From positions 17,458-23,634 of the forward strand of contig DHIZ01000067.1 in NCBI GenBank assembly GCA_002404055.1: DNA of 6,177 nt, read 5' to 3'. The translations under genes were made by a program, and so were the position numbers. Every line of letters starts with the position of its first letter. The stretch's first letter is position 1. The stretch is from Chloroflexi bacterium UBA4733 (GTDB lineage: Bacteria; Chloroflexota; UBA4733). Below, piece by piece: positions 1 through 5,668 of this stretch. The notes under the pieces were generated by a model, which did no database searches, was not told the DNA's origin, and saw only the letters and a list, made by a program, of their open reading frames with translations.

Positions 1-1
1 G

Positions 2-223
<222 letters not shown>

Positions 224-232
224 AGGAGCGAC

Positions 233-1219
233 GTGAAACCGGTTTCCTGGCTGGCGGGAGGCGCCGCGCTGTCGACGTATGCGCAGATCGTGCTCGGGGC
301 GACCGTGCGCTCCTCCGAGTCGGGGCTGGGTTGTCCAGACTGGCCCACCTGTCATGGTGGCATCACGCCGCCGCTGCGATTTCATCCCATCCTGGAATAC
401 TCGCATCGAGCGGTTGGCACATTGACCGGTGTGCTCATCCTTGCCGCGTGTCTGGCCGCCTGGTACGGCTACCGACAGCGCGCCGGCGCGCTGACGCGCG
501 AAGCGCGGCCGTCGCGCCGCTGGCGAGCGCAGCGAGACCGTGCCGTAGCGGAGCGAGACCCTGAGACCACACACGTCGTCCGGCTAACGACGGCGGCGCT
601 TGGCCTCGTCATCTTCGAAGGAATGCTGGGGGGAGCGGCGGTGCTCCTGGCGATCCCCGGCGATCTCATTGCCGTCCATCTCACGATCGCCCTGGTGATC
701 CTCGCGCTGCTCCTGCTGGCGCTTGTCTCAAGCCGGCCTGCTGCTGTCCTGGATGTGGCGGACGGCAGGGGTCTGCGGAGCTTCTTTCGGTTGGCCCTGT
801 GGACAGCACTTGCCATTCTGGTGGTCGTGATCAGCGGCGCGATCGTCGTGAGCTCCGGCGCGACCGAACACTGTGACGGCTGGCCCTACTGTCAGGGCGG
901 GTTCACCATCGTGGGCGGACCACTGGTGATCGTGCAGGTGGTTCACCGCACGCTGGCCGGTCTGGCCGCCCTGCTCATCCTCGTGACCGCCATCCGCGCT
1001 ATCCGGCGCTTTGCCGGCGTTCGACCCCTCGCTGTGCTCGGGTGGGTATTGCTGGGCGGCGTCGGTCTCGAAGTGGTAATGGGCGCCGGGCTGGCCCTGC
1101 TCGACCAGCCGGAACTGCTGAAGGTCATCCACGTCGCCCTGGCGACAGCGCTCTGGAGTGCCGGTGTGCTCGCCTGCGCCTTCGCGGTCCCACGTGGCAG
1201 GCCCTTGTCGATTCGGTAA
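233..1219 (+). CDS. ctaA: Heme A synthase, COX15/CtaA family
   Basis: This 328-residue polytopic membrane protein should convert heme O to heme A, the cofactor of aa3-type cytochrome c oxidase. It has the duplicated four-helix layout of CtaA. The first half shows VRSSESGLGCPDWPTCHGG with the extracellular Cys34/Cys40 pair, then the EYSHR motif (catalytic-type Glu55 and heme ligand His58) and His149 in GDLIAVHLTIA. The second half shows the Cys214/Cys220 pair in TEHCDGWPYC, then His238 (VVHRTLAGL) and His300 (LKVIHVALATALWS). All four family histidines and both cysteine pairs are present, so the enzyme looks intact. The start is GTG at 233, preceded by AAGGAG at 223-228, which overlaps the upstream stop codon. 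Residues ~82-113, between the second and third helices, form an unusually long, Arg-rich cytoplasmic loop containing a short DNA repeat. The stop is 17 nt before the next small ORF, suggesting an operon with the flavoprotein gene. Confidence 0.95.
   Translation: MKPVSWLAGGAALSTYAQIVLGATVRSSESGLGCPDWPTCHGGITPPLRFHPILEYSHRAVGTLTGVLILAACLAAWYGYRQRAGALTREARPSRRWRAQRDRAVAERDPETTHVVRLTTAALGLVIFEGMLGGAAVLLAIPGDLIAVHLTIALVILALLLLALVSSRPAAVLDVADGRGLRSFFRLALWTALAILVVVISGAIVVSSGATEHCDGWPYCQGGFTIVGGPLVIVQVVHRTLAGLAALLILVTAIRAIRRFAGVRPLAVLGWVLLGGVGLEVVMGAGLALLDQPELLKVIHVALATALWSAGVLACAFAVPRGRPLSIR
529..560 (+). repeat. Short direct repeat in the ctaA loop
   Basis: AGCGAGACC occurs at 531-539 and again at 552-560 (period 21 bp, so in frame). 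It lies in very GC-rich sequence that also contains GAGCGCAGCGAG. The repeat lies in the segment encoding the charged loop RRWRAQRDRAVAERDPE between transmembrane helices 2 and 3 of CtaA. The 21-bp period preserves the reading frame, as expected for a tolerated in-frame expansion. Confidence 0.5.
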
Positions 1220-1236
1220 CGAGAGAGGAGGCCAGC

Positions 1237-1323
1237 ATGTACCTGGACTATAACGCGACCTGGATGATGGCGGAGGAAGACCTCGCGGAGGCTGCCGCCG
1301 CCATCATCCAGGTCGCCCAATAA
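1237..1323 (+). CDS. Small ORF of 28 codons between ctaA and the flavoprotein gene; possible leader peptide
   Basis: ATG at 1237 is preceded by a near-consensus Shine-Dalgarno, AGAGGAGG at 1224-1231 with a 5-nt spacer, which is better than that of either flanking gene. The frame ends at TAA 1321-1323. The 28-residue product begins MYLDYNATWMMAEEDLAE and continues with an Ala-rich stretch ending AIIQVAQ. It has no family that I recognise, no signal peptide and no cysteine, and could form one amphipathic helix. The gene sits 17 nt after the ctaA stop and 11 nt before the preferred start of the SQR-like gene, an arrangement typical of translational coupling. Most of its second half is occupied by a perfect inverted repeat (separate entry), so the DNA may be selected for RNA structure as well as, or instead of, the peptide. 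Alternatives are a true small protein, a leader peptide, or a chance frame beside a structural element. Confidence 0.5.
   Translation: MYLDYNATWMMAEEDLAEAAAAIIQVAQ
1255..1316 (+). repeat. Perfect 19-bp inverted repeat (hairpin) inside the small ORF
   Basis: The left arm GCGACCTGGATGATGGCGG (1255-1273) is the exact reverse complement of the right arm CCGCCATCATCCAGGTCGC (1298-1316), with a 24-nt loop (1274-1297). The RNA stem would be very stable. No T-run follows (the next bases are CCAATAATGAGG), so it does not look like an intrinsic terminator. The right arm ends 8 nt before the candidate Shine-Dalgarno of the flavoprotein gene (1325-1329). A ribosome translating the small ORF would have to melt the stem and would stop just upstream of that site. 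Possible roles, all inferred: translational coupling or attenuation, an mRNA stability or processing element within the ctaA-flavoprotein transcript, or a palindromic repeat element of mobile origin. Confidence 0.85.
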
Positions 1324-1324
1324 T

Positions 1325-1329
1325 GAGGT
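1325..1329 (+). promoter_or_regulatory. Ribosome binding site deciding the start of the SQR-like gene
   Basis: GAGGT at 1325-1329 lies 5 nt before ATG 1335. The other in-frame ATG, at 1323 (overlapping the small ORF stop as TAATG), has no purine-rich site in front of it: the preceding bases are GTCGCCCAATA. This favours 1335 as the main start, although stop-start coupling at 1323 remains possible. Confidence 0.5.
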
Positions 1330-1334
1330 ACGAC

Positions 1335-2483
1335 ATGCATCAAGTGCTCGTCTGCGGCGGCGGGGTTGGCGGCCTCGCCGCCGCGCATCGCCTGCGCCGC
1401 CTGTTGCCGGAATCCGACCGGATCATTCTCTTTGATGCGAGCCCAGTACACACGTTCTGGCCGTCGCTTCTCTGGGTAATGACCGGCGCCCGGGACGTCG
1501 CGCAAGTAACACGCCCCTTTGCTGATCTGCGCGAGCGCGGGATCACGGTTGTTCAGGAGCCGATCACGGCAATCGATCCGGAGTCGCGGGCTGTGACGGC
1601 AGGAGGCCGGCAGTGGACCGGCGACGCGATCATTCTGGCCCTCGGCGCGGTCCTGGATGCGACGGATGTCCCTGGTCTGGGCGAGGGTGGGAGCACCTTT
1701 TACACAGCGGCGGGCGCGGAGCGAATCTGGCAGCAACTCCAGTCCCTGGGGCAGGGCCATGTGGTCGTACTCGTCAGTCGCGTCCCGTTCAAGTGTCCGG
1801 CAGCGCCCTATGAGGCGGCGATGCTGATTGACGGTTACCTCCGGAAGCGCCGCCGACGCGAGCAGGTTGCGGTAAGCGTCTGGGCGGCCGAAGCCGCCCC
1901 GATGGGCGTCGCCGGCCCCGTGGTCGGTCATACTATTGTGGAGGCGTTGGACCAGCGAGGCATCGCCTACCATCCCAACGTAGTGGTAACGAGTGTCGAT
2001 CCGACGGCACGACGGATCATGTTCCAGTCAGGTGACGTCGTAGACTACGACCTGCTGGCCTACGTCCCGCCGCATCGGGTACCACCGGTAGTGCAGGCCG
2101 CCGGGCTGGCCCCAGCAGGTGGCTGGGTGGCGGTCGACCGGCATTCGCTCGAGACGCGGGCCGCCAACGTGTTTGCCATTGGTGACGTGACCGGCATCCC
2201 TCTGACCCTTGGCAAACCGCTCCCCAAGGCAGGAGTCTTCGCTCATGCGCAGGGCGAGGTGGTCGCTCGTATCGTGGCGGACCGTCTCACCGGGCGCGAA
2301 GGTGGCGCGCAGTTCACGGGGGAGGGAGAGTGCTTCGTCGAGATGGGGCGAGGTATCGCCGGCTTCGCAAGAGGCAACTTCTATGCGGAACCGTCCCCCC
2401 AGGTACGGGTCTACCATGCCGGGCGCCACTGGCACCTCGCGAAGATCGCCTTTGAACGCCATTGGTGGTCTCAATGGTGGTAG
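1335..2483 (+). CDS. FAD-dependent sulfide:quinone oxidoreductase-like protein (SQR/NDH-2 superfamily)
   Basis: This 382-residue flavoprotein (386 if started at ATG 1323) would oxidise a reduced substrate, most likely sulfide, and pass electrons to membrane quinone. The N-terminal FAD-binding Rossmann motif is VLVCGGGVGG (residues 4-13) with Asp34 ending the second strand. A second dinucleotide-fold signature ALGA is near 102-105, and the C-terminal FAD motif ANVFAIGDVTGIP is near 277-289. The SQR-type signature VPFKCPAAPYEAAMLID places Cys154 beside the flavin. A second candidate redox cysteine, Cys333 (GEGECFVEMG), lies where SQR relatives carry their C-terminal catalytic cysteine. The third cysteine of classical type I SQR is not evident; Cys7 lies in the FAD loop. 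The end, HWWSQWW, is strongly aromatic and could dip into the membrane interface. The gene follows the hairpin-bearing small ORF and converges on the sulfite reductase gene. A type II NADH dehydrogenase or another flavoprotein of this superfamily is the main alternative. The superfamily is secure; the sulfide substrate is less so. Confidence 0.8.
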   Translation: MHQVLVCGGGVGGLAAAHRLRRLLPESDRIILFDASPVHTFWPSLLWVMTGARDVAQVTRPFADLRERGITVVQEPITAIDPESRAVTAGGRQWTGDAIILALGAVLDATDVPGLGEGGSTFYTAAGAERIWQQLQSLGQGHVVVLVSRVPFKCPAAPYEAAMLIDGYLRKRRRREQVAVSVWAAEAAPMGVAGPVVGHTIVEALDQRGIAYHPNVVVTSVDPTARRIMFQSGDVVDYDLLAYVPPHRVPPVVQAAGLAPAGGWVAVDRHSLETRAANVFAIGDVTGIPLTLGKPLPKAGVFAHAQGEVVARIVADRLTGREGGAQFTGEGECFVEMGRGIAGFARGNFYAEPSPQVRVYHAGRHWHLAKIAFERHWWSQWW

Positions 2484-2501
2484 CGTTGCTCGAGCCGGCG
2501 G

Positions 2502-4322
2502 TCATGCGGAGCACTCGCCTTCGCCGCGTTCCACACGATAGAGCGCGTTGCGCTCCCAATCCTGGTAGAGGTCGATCGTGTCCGGCCCTAGGGGAGGAAC
2601 GTCCTGGAGATCAGCGAGGAGCGCCGCAAACGGCCCCTGGCCGACCCGATCCACGAAGTCGTTGAATACTTCGCCGTCATGACGTTCTGCCTGGTAGTAG
2701 TGCACCAGGCGTAAGACTGCCTGGGGCGCCCGTTTCGCCGGGATGCGCGCCTTCACGAGCCGGCCGAAACGGGTACGATCGGCGCCACCGGCAGCGCGGT
2801 TGCCGGTGTAGCTCCCACCCAAGAATAGCTCGTAGGCCGGCACCTGCCGCCCGTCGCAGTTCAGGGCGGCGCCGTGCAGGCCAATGTTGCCCAGATGATG
2901 GTGGCCGCAGCCATTGGGGCAGCCGTCCACCTTGACGTGCATGCTCTCGACCAGGGGATCGATGCGCTCCAGCACGCGCAGCGCCGCACTGAGCGCCCGT
3001 CCCAATCCCACTGTGGCCGTGAGCGCCGACTTGCAGCTATCGGTGCCGGGGCAGGCGGTGACGTCGCCGATCGTGTTGGCGTCGGCCGCCACGTCCAACG
3101 CTCGGAGGCTGCCGTACAGGTCGTACAGGCAGTCCTCACGAACCCAGCGCAGGACGAGGTTCTGCTGGATGGTGGTGTACACGCAGCCACTGCCATAGGC
3201 TCGGGCAAGCTGGGCCAGACGCGAGAACTGGCCGGCCTCAAGCGTTCCCAAAGGCAGCCGGATGGTGACCGCCCGAAATCCGGGTTGGCGCTGGCACATC
3301 GTGTTGGCGTCGCGCCAGTGGCAGAAATCCGCATCAGCGCCGCCGTCGCCGGATGAAGGCGGTGACGGCGGCAGGTGTTCTTCCTCGTCCGAGTGGTACA
3401 GCAGTGGGGTGGGGTCGGCAGTTTGGCGTGCCCAGGGCTGCCGCAACTCCGCATCAACCTCCGCTCGGAACGCCTCAATGCCGATACGCTGGACGTGGAA
3501 CTTGAGCCGCGCTTTCATGCGATTGCGGCGCAACTCTTCGCTACGGTCAAAGACGCGCAACACGGCTTCCGCTAAACGGAGATACTCCTCCAGCGGGACG
3601 AACTCCGTGAGCACAAAGCCGGTACGAGGGAAGACGGACGTGCCACCACCCACTTTGACCAGGAAGCCCCGACGCTCCTGCCCCGCTTCGAGACGGAGGC
3701 GAGGGATGAAGCCGAGGTCCTGAATGTCGGTGATCGTGTCGTCCTCGTCGCAGCAGGAGAAGGACGACTTGAACTTCCTCGGCAAGCGCTGGGTGAGGGG
3801 GTGACGCAGGAAATAGCGGGCGTAGGCGCCGGCGTAGGGCGTGACGTCGAAGGGCTCGCGGGGGCAGACGCCGGCGAATGGTGAGCCAGTCACATTGCGC
3901 ACGGCGTTCCCGCAGGCTTCGCGCGTGGTCAGGCCCGCCGCTCCGAGGAGTCGCATCACCGTCGATGTGTCTTCTAGCTTGACGAAGTGGAGTTGAATAT
4001 CCTGCCGCGTGGTGACGTGGCCGCGCTGCCCCGCAGCGTAGTCACGCGCCACCTGGCCGAGCGCCTCCAGTTGCGCCGCGGTGAGGATGCCGAGCGGAAC
4101 CTTCACTCGGACCATCTGTGCCTCCGGCTGCCGCTGGCCGTACACGCCATACAGCGTGCGGTACCCAACGAAAGCCTTCGCCTCCCACTCGCCCTGCCGG
4201 AAGCGAGCAACCTCTGCCTCAAAAGCGCGTATCTCCTGGGCATCAGCGGGGAGAATCCCCTGAGTTGTGTTCATCCGCGGTGCTGTCCTGTCTTCGATGA
4301 AACCTGACTGGTTGGCCTTCAA
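2502..4322 (-). CDS. Assimilatory sulfite (or nitrite) reductase, siroheme and 4Fe-4S hemoprotein
   Basis: This 606-residue enzyme catalyses six-electron reduction of sulfite to sulfide (or nitrite to ammonia), probably using ferredoxin in the cytoplasm. It has the duplicated NIR/SIR layout: a ferredoxin-like half-domain at ~65-120, a siroheme domain at ~130-290, a second half-domain at ~345-405 and a second NIR/SIR domain at ~413-560. The 4Fe-4S/siroheme ligands are Cys424 and Cys430 (ACPGTDSC, Cx5C) and Cys468 and Cys472 (DGCPNGCGHH, Cx3C). Likely anion and siroheme contacts are Arg106 (TTRQD), Arg142 (RNVTG) and Lys183/Lys185 (PRKFK). A Pro/acidic linker at ~309-332 joins the halves. The frame opens with TTG at 4322, which has a good TAGGAG 8 nt upstream. 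ATG at 4274 (MNTTQGIL) is an alternative with a weaker, more distant site, and similarity to the family seems to begin only after it. Its place 147 bp downstream of cysK favours sulfite over nitrite. Length and key residues indicate an intact enzyme. Confidence 0.9.
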   Translation of the reverse strand: MKANQSGFIEDRTAPRMNTTQGILPADAQEIRAFEAEVARFRQGEWEAKAFVGYRTLYGVYGQRQPEAQMVRVKVPLGILTAAQLEALGQVARDYAAGQRGHVTTRQDIQLHFVKLEDTSTVMRLLGAAGLTTREACGNAVRNVTGSPFAGVCPREPFDVTPYAGAYARYFLRHPLTQRLPRKFKSSFSCCDEDDTITDIQDLGFIPRLRLEAGQERRGFLVKVGGGTSVFPRTGFVLTEFVPLEEYLRLAEAVLRVFDRSEELRRNRMKARLKFHVQRIGIEAFRAEVDAELRQPWARQTADPTPLLYHSDEEEHLPPSPPSSGDGGADADFCHWRDANTMCQRQPGFRAVTIRLPLGTLEAGQFSRLAQLARAYGSGCVYTTIQQNLVLRWVREDCLYDLYGSLRALDVAADANTIGDVTACPGTDSCKSALTATVGLGRALSAALRVLERIDPLVESMHVKVDGCPNGCGHHHLGNIGLHGAALNCDGRQVPAYELFLGGSYTGNRAAGGADRTRFGRLVKARIPAKRAPQAVLRLVHYYQAERHDGEVFNDFVDRVGQGPFAALLADLQDVPPLGPDTIDLYQDWERNALYRVERGEGECSA

Positions 4323-4330
4323 ACCTTATG

Positions 4331-4336
4331 CTCCTA
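4331..4336 (-). promoter_or_regulatory. Ribosome binding site supporting a TTG start for the sulfite reductase gene
   Basis: On the minus strand TAGGAG (plus-strand CTCCTA at 4331-4336) stands 8 nt before TTG 4322, which is in frame with the whole reductase. For the alternative ATG 4274 the best purine run is AGGA about 11 nt upstream. The sequence therefore supports the rarer TTG start, although the first 16 residues have no recognisable family match. Confidence 0.5.
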
Positions 4337-4347
4337 ATGTTCCGGCG

Positions 4348-4447
4348 CGAATTGCCTCACGGACGATGTAACTTTGCTGCTGTTGTTGCCTATCCGCTGC
4401 TCGCTGGTTCTGCTTGTTCCGGGTGACATTTTTCGTGAGGCAATTCG
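4348..4447. repeat. 14-bp perfect inverted repeat bounding the cysK-sulfite reductase spacer
   Basis: CGAATTGCCTCACG at 4348-4361 is the exact reverse complement of CGTGAGGCAATTCG at 4434-4447, separated by 72 bp. One further A-T pair and one G-T pair extend the stem inward. The whole 100-bp unit fills most of the 147-bp noncoding spacer between the cysK stop and the sulfite reductase start. In the minus-strand transcript it would form a long-looped stem ending 11 nt before the reductase Shine-Dalgarno. It could be a leader or processing structure, or a small MITE-like element with terminal inverted repeats. I see no convincing target-site duplication at its ends and no T-run typical of an intrinsic terminator. 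Confidence 0.75.
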
Positions 4448-4469
4448 GTTCATAGGACATGGCAGCTCC

Positions 4470-5411
4470 CTACACGAGATCGCGGAACAGGTCGGTGGAG
4501 AGATAGCGCTCGCCTTGCGATGGAGCAACGGTGACGATCAGCTTGCCCTTGCTCTCCGGTCGCCTGGCAACTTGCAGCGCCGCCCAGACATTGCCGCCGC
4601 TACTGATGCCAACCAGCAACCCCTCTTTGCTCGCCAGTTGCCGGGCGGTCGTCATCGCTTGCTCGTCTTCGACCTGGATCACTTCGTCAATCAATTCACG
4701 GCGCACGATGTCGGGCACGAAGCCGGCGCCAATTCCCTGAATGCGGTGCGGACCGGGCTTCCCGCCGCTCAGCACCGGCGAGTTGACCGGCTCAACCGCG
4801 ACAGCGAGCAGTCCGGGACGGCGGGGCTTGAGCGCTTCCGCCACGCCGATGATCGTGCCACCGGTTCCAACGCCGGCCACAAAGACATCAATGGCGCCAT
4901 TGGTGTCCCGCCAGATTTCCTCAGCCGTCGTTTCCCGGTGCGCCTTCGGGTTGACCGGGTTCTTGAATTGCTGCGGTATCCAGGCTTTGGGGAAGGTCTC
5001 CGCCAGCTCCTCCGCCTTGCGGATGGCGCCGCGCATGCCCTCGCTGCCGGGCGTCAACACTAACTCGGCGCCGAAGGCTCGCAAGAGCTTGCGCCGCTCC
5101 ACACTCATCGATTCCGGCATGGTCAGTATGAGCCGGTAGCCGCGCACCGCCGCCACCCAGGCCAGCGCAATGCCGGTGTTGCCGCTGGTCGGCTCGATGA
5201 TCACCGTGTCCGGCGTCATGATGCCGCGCTGCTCGGCATCTAGGACCATCGCCACGCCGATGCGGTCCTTGACGCTGCCTCCTGGCTGATAGGACTCCAG
5301 CTTCAGCACCACGGTGGCGTGCAGTCCCTCGGTGAGGCGGTTCAGGCGTACCATTGGCGTGTCGCCCATCAGTTCCAGGGCGTTCTCCGCAATACGTCCG
5401 CTCATGGCCAT
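4470..5411 (-). CDS. cysK: Cysteine synthase A (O-acetylserine sulfhydrylase), PLP-dependent
   Basis: This cytoplasmic enzyme of 313 residues makes cysteine from O-acetylserine and sulfide. The PLP-binding Lys48 is in [11 protein letters not shown], the substrate-binding loop TSGNTG is at 75-80, the PLP phosphate loop GTGGT at 182-186, GIGAGFVP at 226-233, and GISSGGN near 268-274 includes the serine that contacts the pyridine nitrogen. The length is the usual ~310 residues. The frame runs open to 5492, but ATG 5411 is preferred because AAGGTGG sits 6 nt upstream and the family begins at about this point; ATG 5405 is also possible. The longer extension ([13 protein letters not shown]...) looks like untranslated leader. 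The gene is first in a minus-strand pair with sulfite reductase, which would supply its sulfide, and is divergent from the membrane iron-sulfur gene. CysK and CysM are hard to separate by eye; the GIGAGFVP region favours CysK. Confidence 0.93.
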   Translation of the reverse strand: MAMSGRIAENALELMGDTPMVRLNRLTEGLHATVVLKLESYQPGGSVKDRIGVAMVLDAEQRGIMTPDTVIIEPTSGNTGIALAWVAAVRGYRLILTMPESMSVERRKLLRAFGAELVLTPGSEGMRGAIRKAEELAETFPKAWIPQQFKNPVNPKAHRETTAEEIWRDTNGAIDVFVAGVGTGGTIIGVAEALKPRRPGLLAVAVEPVNSPVLSGGKPGPHRIQGIGAGFVPDIVRRELIDEVIQVEDEQAMTTARQLASKEGLLVGISSGGNVWAALQVARRPESKGKLIVTVAPSQGERYLSTDLFRDLV

Positions 5412-5525
5412 GGCTTTCCACCTTTCGCTACGATATTCGCTTGATTTCACTCCTGCCCGCGCGGCGGCTGTTCGTTTGCACAACATAGACATTAATGGCT
5501 ACGGCAGCCCGCACGCCGTCAGATA

Positions 5526-5555
5526 AGTATAGTGTTCGCGTATACGTATTGCTAA
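5526..5555 (-). promoter_or_regulatory. Candidate sigma-70-type promoter for cysK
   Basis: On the minus strand TTAGCA (plus 5550-5555) and TATACT (plus 5526-5531) are separated by 18 bp, resembling -35 and -10 boxes. They lie in the only clearly AT-rich stretch of the window. Transcription would start near 5519, giving a leader of about 108 nt before ATG 5411. I recognise no riboswitch or T-box motif in that leader. This is a pattern match only. Confidence 0.4.
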
Positions 5556-5577
5556 TCACTACATGTTCTGGTACGAT
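5549..5577 (+). promoter_or_regulatory. Candidate promoter for the membrane iron-sulfur protein gene
   Basis: TTGCTA (5549-5554) and TACGAT (5572-5577), spaced by 17 bp, resemble weak -35 and -10 boxes reading rightward. The -35 box overlaps that of the proposed cysK promoter on the other strand. The palindrome CGTATACG (5539-5546) lies beside both and could be an operator. The leader to ATG 5669 would be about 85 nt. Each box matches consensus at only 4 of 6 positions. Confidence 0.3.
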
Positions 5578-5668
5578 TATCAGTGTCGAGAAGCGGCACG
5601 GCGACCTCCCGGCTGGAGAGACGCGGAGAGAGCGCTGGGCTGGTTGAGCGGGTTAGCGGAGGCGAGCG

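Noticed and set aside
1248..1973. 241-codon minus-strand open frame opposite the flavoprotein gene
   Set aside because: It has no recognisable domain and runs antisense to a gene with clear FAD motifs. Its WMMA and IIQVA segments only mirror the palindrome at 1255-1316.
2459..2477. CCATTG...CAATGG stem at the end of the flavoprotein gene, as a terminator between convergent genes
   Set aside because: The stem is only 6 bp with no T-run on either strand, and it lies inside the repetitive codons for the WWSQWW tail.
2861..3478. 205-codon minus-strand frame within the sulfite reductase gene
   Set aside because: It is an out-of-frame reading of the reductase with Arg/Ser/Thr/Pro-biased composition typical of GC-rich shadow frames.
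4374..5063. 229-codon plus-strand frame opposite cysK
   Set aside because: It is antisense to cysK, with no family resemblance and no good ribosome binding site.
5497..5519. ACGGC/GCCGT short inverted repeat in the cysK leader, as a riboswitch or attenuator
   Set aside because: The arms are only 5 bp, and no S-box, T-box or other known riboswitch motif could be recognised around them.
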